NCBI GenBank assembly: GCA_021787395.1
Contig: JAJYLZ010000012.1
Span: 1-64,000, forward strand
Direction of reading: 5' to 3'
Source: Chloroflexota bacterium
GTDB lineage: Bacteria; Chloroflexota; Limnocylindria; Limnocylindrales; CSP1-4
DNA length: 64,000 bases
Part shown: in pieces, positions 27,799 through 35,149 of the stretch
Position numbering within the stretch: position 1 is the first letter of the stretch
Layout of the letters: every line of letters begins with the position of its first letter
The notes under the pieces: generated by a model
The model's input: only the letters and a program-made list of their open reading frames with translations
What the model was told of the DNA's origin: nothing
Database searches by the model: none
Program-made: the position numbers and the translations under genes

Positions 27799-28111
27799 GG
27801 CAGGCGATCCGAGGACGTGCCAGCGAGAGTCCGAGCGAGGATGTCGGCCCGTCCACGCTCGGCGGCACCACCCGGGAGCAGCGTGCTCCGCGCGCCGTCC
27901 GGGCGGCAGACGCCGTTGCCGTTGCCGCCACAGCAGGCGAGCGACACCAATGGAGTCTCCATGACCCTCCGCCCGGCACAGGGCGGAAGCGGTGGTGGGC
28001 GGTGACGATCTGGATCATCGCAGAAGCGCGGGCCTCCCGCCCTGGCCCTGCACCTCCCCCGGACCGCTGCGGCCCGCTCCGAGGGCGGACGTCACCCTTC
28101 GCCCTGCCCGC
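27799..28111. other. Intergenic region between the two exported paralogues
   Basis: This 313-bp gap is downstream of the 28112 gene and upstream of the 27798 gene, both leftward. It holds one clear hairpin (27968-27987). I looked for a GEMM-I riboswitch like those before the related genes and found stem-forming segments but no GCAAAGCC core. No gene is seen. Confidence 0.5.
27968..27987 (-). terminator. Hairpin downstream of the 28112-29710 gene
   Basis: TCCGCCC (27968-27974), loop GGCACA, GGGCGGA (27981-27987). It lies 125 bp past the stop of the leftward gene. It is a candidate terminator without a clear T-run. Confidence 0.35.
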
Positions 28112-29710
28112 TCACTGGAGGTAGAACTGAAGATCCCCTTCGCTCGACCGGACGCCGGTCAGCGATTTGACCAGCAGCCAGCCGGAACCGGTGTCGATCT
28201 CCATGTGGCCGTCGGCGAAGTAGGTGCTGGAGGCCATGCCGTAGCTGCTGCCCTGGCGCACGGCGGTGGTCCAGTACTCGGTCCCTCCCGAGGTCGAGAG
28301 CTCAAGGCTGTAGGTCGCCCCTGAGGCGAGCGTGACCGCCTGCGACAGCGCGGCTGAGTACCAGCGCTGGCCGAACCCGTGACCGTTCTTGGCCGCGACC
28401 GTCACGGCACCGGCCGCGATCGTCGCGCTGGCGAGGACGGCCCCCGACCCGGAGACGAGGCGGATCGTGAGCGGTGCGGATCCAGTGCTGCGCGCAACGC
28501 GAACCGCGACCTCGGTGACCGTGCGAGCCCCCCCAGTCAGCGTCAGCACTTCCCGCAGCCGACTCGTCCCGTCGGCCGTGTCATAGCCGTCCGCGCCGCC
28601 GCGGCCCCAGGTCTCCATGTACCCCATGCCCTGGTGCCTGCCATTCGCGTAGGCGAGATCGAGGATCGGCGTGATGACCGACTGGTCGCCGCGGCTGTCG
28701 GTCCAAGAGCCCCCATCGACCCTGGTCAACTGCGCGAGGTCGAGGTTGCCAAGGGCGGGCTGCCACGCGGCTGGCGACGAGTACTCCTGGAAGATGCCGT
28801 CCAGGGACGCGTAGTTGGCGGTCGGGCTGGGGTCGACGTTCTGGAACACGACGTGGTACAGCTGGCCCGCGGTCAGCAGGCCCGGGCTGGACCAGGTGAT
28901 GAGCGGGAAGCCGTCCGACGGGCGGTAGCTGGCCTCCGCGAGCACGTCGCTGGTCGGGGCGTGCGCCGCCGTCCCGTCATCAGGGCGAAGCGTGACATCC
29001 CACGTGCCGCCAGTGCCAGCGCCGTAGCCCGAGTGGTTCGGGCCAATCACGTAGACCCGGATCGAGTCAAGGCGGGAGCTGGTCGTCGCGCGGAATCGAT
29101 AGCTGACCTCTTGGTTCCAGGGCCCACCGACCTGCGAGTTGTTGAGATCGTCAGCGCCGATTGCCGTCCCGTAGAGCCCAGCGCTGGCCAGCGAGGGCGT
29201 GGGCGCGGGCGCCAGGGTGGGAGCGGGCGTGGGCGTGATCGTGGGCGCCAGGGTGGGCGCGGGCGCGGGCGTGATCGTGGGCGCGGGCGCCAGGGTGGGC
29301 GCGGGCGCGGGCGTGATCGTGGGCGCGGGCGCCAGGGTGGGCGCGGGCGCGGGCGTGGTCGTGGGCGTGGGCGAGTCCGGAGGTGCGGGCGTCGGGGTTG
29401 GCGTGGGTACGGGTCCGCCGCCCTTGTGCTTGGTGCGGCGGCTGTTGGCGAGCGTCAAGGCGCCGAGGGTGGTGCCCGATCCCGAACCCGAATCGGGGTC
29501 GGGCGGCTGGATCATCGTGGAGCTGCCCCCGGCCGCGCCACGAGTCGGCACTGGGACCCCGCCATCGACCTGCGGTGCGCCCACCAGGGCCACCATGAGG
29601 ATCAGAGCGAGCCCGAACGGGCGCGGCTGACGCCGACCATTGCCTGGCGCCGGTGGCACCCGTCGTCCCGGGGCGAGCTCGTCGATCCAGCGGTACCCGT
29701 CCCAGAACAT
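28112..29710 (-). CDS. Exported beta-rich protein with FWDG tag and Pro/Thr repeat stalk
   Basis: This 532-residue protein starts with MFWDGYRWIDE, a short tag also seen (FWDGAQW) in the gene at 50713. A membrane helix lies at about 32-48, followed by an extracellular linker and a stalk of TPAPAPTLAPAP-type repeats (about 100-170). The C-terminal region (about 175-532) matches the product of 26611-27798: GLYGTAIGADDLNNSQVGGP near its start and GDLQFYLQ at its end. A GEMM-I-like riboswitch directly abuts the ribosome-binding site (AAAGGAG). It is probably a surface-exposed or matrix-binding protein controlled by a cyclic dinucleotide. The beta-rich domain is not one I can name. Confidence 0.78.
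   Translation of the reverse strand: MFWDGYRWIDELAPGRRVPPAPGNGRRQPRPFGLALILMVALVGAPQVDGGVPVPTRGAAGGSSTMIQPPDPDSGSGSGTTLGALTLANSRRTKHKGGGPVPTPTPTPAPPDSPTPTTTPAPAPTLAPAPTITPAPAPTLAPAPTITPAPAPTLAPTITPTPAPTLAPAPTPSLASAGLYGTAIGADDLNNSQVGGPWNQEVSYRFRATTSSRLDSIRVYVIGPNHSGYGAGTGGTWDVTLRPDDGTAAHAPTSDVLAEASYRPSDGFPLITWSSPGLLTAGQLYHVVFQNVDPSPTANYASLDGIFQEYSSPAAWQPALGNLDLAQLTRVDGGSWTDSRGDQSVITPILDLAYANGRHQGMGYMETWGRGGADGYDTADGTSRLREVLTLTGGARTVTEVAVRVARSTGSAPLTIRLVSGSGAVLASATIAAGAVTVAAKNGHGFGQRWYSAALSQAVTLASGATYSLELSTSGGTEYWTTAVRQGSSYGMASSTYFADGHMEIDTGSGWLLVKSLTGVRSSEGDLQFYLQ
29199..29390. repeat. In-frame 36-42 bp tandem repeats encoding a Pro/Thr stalk
   Basis: Units starting GCCAGGGTGG recur at 29211, 29247, 29289 and 29331 (periods 36, 42, 42 bp). 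On the coding strand they read APAPTLAPAPTITP-type peptides. Such repeats commonly vary in number by slippage. Confidence 0.85.
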
Positions 29711-29726
29711 ACGCTGGGCGCTCCTT

Positions 29727-29803
29727 TCGGCAGCCCGGCCGGCTCGATGAGCCCCGCGGCTTTGCGGCCCCGCCTCGCGGCGGGTGTGCGGTTTCAGGGA
29801 GGC
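29727..29803 (-). promoter_or_regulatory. GEMM-I-like (c-di-GMP/cGAMP class) riboswitch before the FWDG exported protein
   Basis: On the minus strand I see a CCCGCC-GCGA-GGCGGG hairpin with a GNRA tetraloop (29769-29784). The core GCAAAGCC (29758-29765) follows, then GCGGGGCTC, a tight GGCTC-ATC-GAGCC hairpin, and the closing GGCCGGGCTGCCGAA. The 3' half is nearly identical to the clearer riboswitch at 50590-50675. The 5' joining strand (GAAACCGCACACC) is diverged from the consensus, so ligand specificity is uncertain. It ends inside the AAAGGAG ribosome-binding site, which suggests translational control. Confidence 0.68.
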
Positions 29804-29984
29804 GACCCGTCGTGACGGTCATCCAGTCAGCCCCGGGTCACCGGGCAAGCCTATCGGGCCGGCTGGGGCGCGCCTAGGCCGACGTTAGTACGACCCCCGG
29901 CCGAGCCGGGAGCACCCCACCACGCCACCGGACCTCACGGGAGCCCAACGGAGTTGCCCGGAACGCACCCGCCCGCCGTCGCCA

Positions 29985-30009
29985 GATCAGCTAGGGAGAT
30001 CTCCTGATC
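29985..30009 (-). terminator. Inverted repeat downstream of the FemAB-like operon
   Basis: GATCAG (29985-29990) and CTGATC (30004-30009) enclose the inner palindrome GGAGATCTCC. It sits 93 bp past the stop at 30102. It may be the operon terminator or a protein-binding site. Confidence 0.4.
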
Positions 30010-30101
30010 GGGCTGGCTGTCGCTCGGCGCATGGTCCATCCGGCGAACGCGCGGCAACCATGCGCTCGGCCGGGCGGGCCGGCAGGGCGTGCGGCCGCAG
30101 G

Positions 30102-31253
30102 TCAGGCAGACCCGGCCCTTCGGCCGCTGCCCGGCCGTCGATATGCGGGGAAGAAGTCGGAATCCCCGGAGGCCGCTTCCGGCAACCCGGCCCCCGCCAA
30201 CCTCTCGCACAGGCCCCGGTAGACGCGCTCATCGACGACCCAGCGCCACACCGCCGCGACATGGCGCCGGTTCGAGAAGCCGGACTTGTAGAGGAGCAGG
30301 GAGTCACTCCGCCCGCCGACGCCGCCGCCGAGGTGGAACGTGTGGGCGCCCTGCTCCCACGCCCAGACCCGCGCCGTGTCGTCGATCAGCCTCGCGGGCG
30401 AGAGGCTCAGGAACTCGCTCCGGAGCGCGGCCAGGTGCGCCTGGACGATTCCGTCGCAGATCGTGAACAGACCGCCGGCGATCACCTCGCCGTCGAGCAG
30501 GGCGACGAACAGGTGGAGGACCGGGCCCAATTCCTGCGCCATCCGCTCGAAGTAGGCGGCGTCGAAGTAGTAGGAGCTCGAGGCCTTCACCCGCTCCATC
30601 GTCTCCCGGTACATGTCGGCCCACTCTTGGCGATAGGCGCGCAGTTCGTCGTGAACGCACACGACACCAGTCTCGCGGGCGCGGCGCACGATGCGGCGGC
30701 ACTGCTTCGAGTAGCCGGCCCACTGGGCATCCGGAGGCTGCGTCAGGTCGACCGACACGGTCGGCCCGATCGCCCGCACCTCTCCCAGGCCCTGCAGCAG
30801 GTGGTCCTGTGGAATCAGGGGGTGAAGGCGGGAGAAGACCGCGACGACGCGCCGACGCAGGAGTTCCGCATGGAGCTCCTCCTGGAACGCCCGGATCGCC
30901 CAGACGGGGACCTCGGGCGAGGAGGCGACGGGTCCGCCGTAGCCGTACACGGAAGTGGCGTCCGCTGGGCCATCCGGATCGCTCGCGTCCACCGGACGGA
31001 CGAGCAGGGGCAGCGCGATCAGGTGTCCCTGATCGCGGTACGCGAACAGCAGCGCCGTCCCCTCCCCCTGCGCCTCGGCGAGCCGATGGTAGCCGGCCAG
31101 ATGATGGAAGTCGTACTGGGCAGACTCGGCGAGCACAGCCGTCCACGCCGCGTCCTCGGCGCTGGTGATGACGCTGAACCCGCGGCCGGGTCCCGTCGGA
31201 GCCGGCGGGCGTCCGCCTGCGTCGGACCTCCCCCGCTCCGCATCCCCAGCCAT
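30102..31253 (-). CDS. FemAB-like GNAT-fold protein, copy 1
   Basis: ATG at 31253 (sharing a base with the upstream ATP-grasp stop) gives 383 residues. The protein follows the FemAB/BioF2-like double-GNAT pattern: HHLAGYHRLAEAQGEGTALL near residue 50, SVYGYGGPVASSP near 100, SKQCRRIVRRARETG in the middle, and AGGLFTICDGIVQAHLAAL, followed by HLGGGVGG, near the end. Family members use aminoacyl-tRNA or acyl donors to make amide bonds on cell-wall or lipid-linked precursors. It is last in a leftward operon of five, after an ATP-grasp ligase. A paralogue lies at 41967. The likely role is acyl or aminoacyl transfer to a sugar of the polymer. Confidence 0.83.
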   Translation of the reverse strand: MAGDAERGRSDAGGRPPAPTGPGRGFSVITSAEDAAWTAVLAESAQYDFHHLAGYHRLAEAQGEGTALLFAYRDQGHLIALPLLVRPVDASDPDGPADATSVYGYGGPVASSPEVPVWAIRAFQEELHAELLRRRVVAVFSRLHPLIPQDHLLQGLGEVRAIGPTVSVDLTQPPDAQWAGYSKQCRRIVRRARETGVVCVHDELRAYRQEWADMYRETMERVKASSSYYFDAAYFERMAQELGPVLHLFVALLDGEVIAGGLFTICDGIVQAHLAALRSEFLSLSPARLIDDTARVWAWEQGAHTFHLGGGVGGRSDSLLLYKSGFSNRRHVAAVWRWVVDERVYRGLCERLAGAGLPEAASGDSDFFPAYRRPGSGRRAGSA

Positions 31254-32272
31254 CAGACGCCCGGCCCGTCCAGGGGTTGGCCGGCATCGTCGAAGTACAT
31301 CTCGCCCCAGTAGCGGATCGCCGTGCCGCTGGAGACGGCCGGTTCCGGGACGGGTTGGTGGAGCACCAGATCCCGGATCGCCATCTCGACCTCGTTGTAC
31401 CCGAACCGCGCTCGCATGCTGGTCCCTCCCGAGAACCTCGGGTTGATCTCGAACGTGATCGGGCCCCGCGAGGTACGACGCAGCTGGACATTGCATGGAC
31501 CCAGGGGCCGAAGCGATGCCGCGACGCGCAGCGCCTCGGCCTCGACGTCGTGGTGGCGGGCGACGCGAGCGCGGAATGTGTCTCCCGCGACGAGCTGGTC
31601 GCGGCGGTAGCTCACCGCACCGACCGTCTGGCCGGTCGAGAGGGTGAAGACTGAGACGCTGTACTCCTCGTCGTCCGGCTCCAGGCGCTCCTGGACCACC
31701 ATCTCGACGCCGAGTTCGCGGACCGGCTCCAGATCCGCCCAGGCGTCGACCCGGTGAAGTCCGCGCGACCCCGTTCCGTGCACCGGCTTGGCGACGAGCG
31801 GGAACCCGACCTCGGTCACGAGACGCTCCACCTCCTCCGCAGCCGCGAGAGGCGCATAGCGAGGAAACGCGAGGCCGGCGCGCTCCAGGAACCGGCACGT
31901 CTCCAACTTGTCCAGCGCGATCCGCAGGACGGTCGGCGGGCTGGCGGCGACGGTCGCGCCCGCTTCGGAGGCGATCTCGGCCGCATGCCGCGAGAGCAGC
32001 TCCAACTCCTTCTCGGAGCCGGGGAGGATGAGCCTGACGGCCTCCTTCCGACACACCCGCACGAGCTCGGTCAAGTACGCCGGGCCATCTGAGCAGTGCG
32101 GCAGCAGGTATCCGGCATCGACCCACTCGAGCCCGACACACGGCCGGGCCCGGTCCGTCCCGACCACGCGGCAGGGGATGGACGATGCGCGGGCCGCCTT
32201 GATCACTGCCTGCCCGACCGTGTCCCCGACTCCGGTGACCAGCACCGCCACCGGGGCCGCTCCAGCGCTCAC
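31253..32272 (-). CDS. ATP-grasp ligase (carbamoyl-phosphate-synthase-like)
   Basis: GTG at 32272 overlaps the preceding stop by 4 bp (GTGA) and gives 339 residues. The N-terminal Rossmann-like part reads VLVTGVGDTVGQAVIKAAR. The ATP-grasp core has FPLVAKPVHGTGSRGLHRV and ITFEINPRFSGGTSMRA, with conserved Glu/Asn metal ligands. Proteins of this kind in polysaccharide clusters form amide or peptide bonds or carbamoyl-like intermediates from a carboxylate, ATP and an amine. It is translationally coupled on both sides: the fusion gene before it and the FemAB-like gene after it. The substrate is unknown. Confidence 0.85.
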   Translation of the reverse strand: MSAGAAPVAVLVTGVGDTVGQAVIKAARASSIPCRVVGTDRARPCVGLEWVDAGYLLPHCSDGPAYLTELVRVCRKEAVRLILPGSEKELELLSRHAAEIASEAGATVAASPPTVLRIALDKLETCRFLERAGLAFPRYAPLAAAEEVERLVTEVGFPLVAKPVHGTGSRGLHRVDAWADLEPVRELGVEMVVQERLEPDDEEYSVSVFTLSTGQTVGAVSYRRDQLVAGDTFRARVARHHDVEAEALRVAASLRPLGPCNVQLRRTSRGPITFEINPRFSGGTSMRARFGYNEVEMAIRDLVLHQPVPEPAVSSGTAIRYWGEMYFDDAGQPLDGPGV

Positions 32273-34164
32273 CCTTGGGACTCCTTGTCGCCTGACTCCA
32301 CGCCGAGGAACCTCGTCTCGGCACCGCTGCCGGCCACGGTGATCCCCTCGCGGCGGAGAACCTTCAGCGCTGTCGCGAGCAGGATCCGGAGGTCCAGCCA
32401 GAAGCTCCGGTGGTCCACGTACCACACGTCCATCGCCAGTCGCTCCTGCCAGCCGACGGCGTTGCGTCCATGGATCTGCGCCCAGCCCGTGATGCCAGGC
32501 CGGACTTCGTGGCGCCGCGACTGCTCCGCGGAGTAGCGTGGCAGATACTCCATCAGCAGCGGGCGCGGCCCGACGAGGCTCATGTCGCCCTTGATGACGT
32601 TGATCAGCTCGGGCAGCTCGTCCAGGCTCGTCCGGCGCAGCATTGATCCGAACGGGGTCATGCGCTCCGCGTCGGGGCGCATCCGGCCGCTCGGAAGCGT
32701 CAGGTTCCGCATCGTCCGGAACTTCAAGATGCGGAACGGCACGCCTCCTCGACCCGGCCGCTGCTGCCTGAAGAGCACCGGCGAGCCGAGGTTGACGCGG
32801 ACCGCGAGCGCCACGCCAAGCAGCACCGGGGACAGGGCGATCACGGCTGCAGTCGCGGCGACCGCGTCGAACAGGCGCTTTGCACGGCTGTCGGGATAGT
32901 GCCGTGCAGCCCGGACCATCAGGACGTGCCGCCACGCGTCGTGCGCCACGACCTCGCGAGGCTGGTCTGTGGCGAGCAGCCGGTAGGTGGCGCTCCCCGA
33001 CGCGAGGCGCTGGTAGGCGGCGCGCTGCTCCTCGAGCGCCGCGACGGAGAGCTCGGGCTTGCGGTCCCGGATGGCACCCGTGCTGGCGTCCAGGATGAAC
33101 GTGAGGTTCGGCCTGGGGAGGAGCGGGCGCAGGAGCCGGACGAGCCACCACGAGCCGCGCACCAGGTAGCGTCGCTGATCGACAAGCAAGTCGTCGAAGG
33201 ATCGGTCGTACGCGATGCAGGAGTTCCTCGCCATGGCCGGGCGGACGATCAGCATCCAGCCCAGCAGCGAGTCCCCGAAGTAGTAGAGGACCTTGGCCCA
33301 CGAGGCGAGGACGCCGCGCGGCGCCCGGGCGTGGGGCTCCGGATCGCTCGGGTTCCCGATGCGGTGGAGGACGTCGGGGCGGAACTTGTACACGCGGAAG
33401 CTGCTGAACGCCGGTCTGGCTGCATCAGACAGGTCCTCGAGCAGCGTCGTCTTCCCCGCCCCGTCCGGCCCCAGGACCGCAAGGTGAATGCCGGGCGGGT
33501 GGAGCGCGCGGCGGGTCAGCCGGGCAGCTTCGCGCAGCCCGAGCCGGGCGCGGGCCGGGTGCCTGGCGTGCAGGTGACGGCGGAGCGCCCCGAGCTGCGT
33601 GAAGGAGTCGACGATCCAGTCCTCCAGGCTTCGGCCGGTGTCACCGAAGACCTCGGTGAAGGCGGCCTCGCACGGCCCGGGCGCCGCTCGAACCAGGTCT
33701 CGGACCCGCTCCAGGTGATCTCGCGCCTCGGCCGAGGTCGAGACCGCCTTGGCCAGGCGGTACACGCACTCTGCAGCCGGAGACGCGACCACGTAGCCGT
33801 CCTCGCGGCGGTTGCGGTCCCGGAGCAGGATCGTGTCGCTGACCAGGCAGCGCGGGCCTTGCGTGAAGTGAGACCGGACGTCGAGGGCGATCCGCTGCTC
33901 GGGGCGCTCGGGATCCGCGATCACCGTGTAGGTGGCGTTCACCTCGTGCTCGATCGACTGGACGACGACCCAGCCGCACGACCGGGCGACGCCACGGACG
34001 ATCTCGCGGATCCGGCCGAGGTCTCGGTCCGGAACCGCGTAGTCGATATCCTGCCGGGGCGGATGCGGAATGGCGGCGGACCCGTCGAGGATGGCGTACG
34101 GGATCCCGTGCCGCTCGAGCTCCGCGAAGAACTGCGCGCACAGCTCGTGCCGCTCAGCTGCCAC
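32269..34164 (-). CDS. Three-domain fusion: nucleotidyltransferase-like, P-loop kinase-like, sugar phosphotransferase
   Basis: This 631-residue protein has an unusual order. Residues 1-130 resemble a nucleotidyltransferase (IPYAILDGSA, then QDIDYAVP with Asp39 and Asp41). Residues about 225-415 resemble a thymidylate-kinase-type P-loop domain (LGPDGAGKTT, 231-240; later YDRSFDDLLVDQRRY). Residues about 425-620 are a complete bacterial phosphoglycosyl transferase, with one hydrophobic helix, [31 protein letters not shown] and RPGITGWAQ. The last domain would start repeat-unit synthesis by moving a sugar-phosphate to undecaprenyl phosphate. The first two may make or phosphorylate its substrate. 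There is no sign of a frameshift, and the start and stop fit the operon. Domain calls are good; the combined role is inferred. Confidence 0.82.
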   Translation of the reverse strand: MAAERHELCAQFFAELERHGIPYAILDGSAAIPHPPRQDIDYAVPDRDLGRIREIVRGVARSCGWVVVQSIEHEVNATYTVIADPERPEQRIALDVRSHFTQGPRCLVSDTILLRDRNRREDGYVVASPAAECVYRLAKAVSTSAEARDHLERVRDLVRAAPGPCEAAFTEVFGDTGRSLEDWIVDSFTQLGALRRHLHARHPARARLGLREAARLTRRALHPPGIHLAVLGPDGAGKTTLLEDLSDAARPAFSSFRVYKFRPDVLHRIGNPSDPEPHARAPRGVLASWAKVLYYFGDSLLGWMLIVRPAMARNSCIAYDRSFDDLLVDQRRYLVRGSWWLVRLLRPLLPRPNLTFILDASTGAIRDRKPELSVAALEEQRAAYQRLASGSATYRLLATDQPREVVAHDAWRHVLMVRAARHYPDSRAKRLFDAVAATAAVIALSPVLLGVALAVRVNLGSPVLFRQQRPGRGGVPFRILKFRTMRNLTLPSGRMRPDAERMTPFGSMLRRTSLDELPELINVIKGDMSLVGPRPLLMEYLPRYSAEQSRRHEVRPGITGWAQIHGRNAVGWQERLAMDVWYVDHRSFWLDLRILLATALKVLRREGITVAGSGAETRFLGVESGDKESQG

Positions 34165-34333
34165 CTGCGAACGCCTCCTGGCCGCGTGTGGTCGCGCTCC
34201 ACGCCGGATGGCGCTCCACGCCCGCCCCCGGGATGTGCGTGCGGTGCCGCCTCGGCAGCAGCGCGAGCCTACTGCGAAGCATGAAGGGCATCAACTCGAC
34301 AGAGCCCACGACGGGCACGTGGTCGTGCGCCAG

Positions 34334-35089
34334 TCATGCGGGCCCGTCCACCGCGACCCTGCCCGCCAGGGTGGGGCGAGCCACGGGCCCGACGACCGTC
34401 GCGCCGTCGGCCACGTCGCGCGCCACGACAGCTCCGGCACCGACAACGGCATCGCGCCCGACGCGAACCCCGGGGAGGACCACGCTCCCCATCCCGAGCG
34501 TCGCGCCGGCCCCGATCACACAGCCACCGCCGAGGTGGACCCCCGGGAAGAGCGTGGCGAAGTCCTCGACCACCACGTCATGCCCGATCGTGCAGTTGAC
34601 GTTGACGTGGGCGTGGCGTCCGATCGCGACGTGGGTGGTGAGACGCGACCCGGCGGCCACGATCCCTCCGTCGCCGACGAGCACGTCGCGACCGAGCGTC
34701 GCGGTCGGGTGCACCAGTGTCCCGAACTCCGCCTGGCGACCTCCGTGGGCCAGGGCATCGATGCGGCGCCGCGAGCTCCCCGAGCCGATGGCGATCACGT
34801 AGCTGGCGTCGACCTCGCCGATCCTGCTCGACGGGCCGAGCAGCGGCAGGCCGAGGCGCTGGAGTGCACGCACATCGGGCGCACCGTCGTCGAGGAAGCC
34901 ACGGACCGCGAACAGCGGCCGAAGGGCATTGATGTCGGCGACGAGTTCGAGCACCTCGCGCCCGAAGCCGCCGGCCCCCACGATCACGAGTGGTGTCGGG
35001 CCGAGTGTCACGGCGTTCGCCCCTTCCCCCGTTGGCCCCTGTTGCATCCGCTGGCACCTCGGCCCTGAGATCGCGATCCTGCCCGACAT
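34334..35089 (-). CDS. NeuD/PglD-type sugar O- or N-acetyltransferase
   Basis: This 251-residue protein begins (after about 33 residues) with PLVIVGAGGFGREVLELV, the Rossmann-like PglD_N domain. It continues as a left-handed parallel beta-helix of hexapeptide repeats (HPTATLGRDVLVGDGGIVAA, then IGHDVVVEDFATLFPGVHLG and VVLPGVRVGRDAVVGAGAVV). Enzymes of this family acetylate amino sugars or sialic-acid-like sugars with acetyl-CoA. The N-terminus is long; ATG at 35047 or a GTG nearer the domain are alternatives. It sits between the AMP-ligase and the fusion gene in the leftward operon. Confidence 0.88.
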   Translation of the reverse strand: MSGRIAISGPRCQRMQQGPTGEGANAVTLGPTPLVIVGAGGFGREVLELVADINALRPLFAVRGFLDDGAPDVRALQRLGLPLLGPSSRIGEVDASYVIAIGSGSSRRRIDALAHGGRQAEFGTLVHPTATLGRDVLVGDGGIVAAGSRLTTHVAIGRHAHVNVNCTIGHDVVVEDFATLFPGVHLGGGCVIGAGATLGMGSVVLPGVRVGRDAVVGAGAVVARDVADGATVVGPVARPTLAGRVAVDGPA

Positions 35090-35149
35090 CGGCCCGGCGG
35101 TCGCCCAGTGTACGTTGCCGGGGCGCCGGAACCGAGGGCGAAGGGCGGC

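Larger units (their letters stand above)
29711..30101. other. Leader and gap between FemAB-like gene and FWDG protein
   Basis: This 391-bp gap carries the riboswitch of the leftward FWDG gene at its left end and an inverted repeat (29985-30009) behind the FemAB-like gene. The middle part (29820-29980) shows no gene or element I recognise. Confidence 0.5.

Noticed and set aside
27799-28111. A third GEMM-I riboswitch before the 26611-27798 gene
   Set aside because: Stem-forming GC segments exist on the minus strand, but the GCAAAGCC core and GNRA-capped hairpin are missing.
29199-29390. CRISPR-like repeat array
   Set aside because: The repeats are contiguous, without unique spacers, and in frame with a Pro/Thr stalk of a coding gene.
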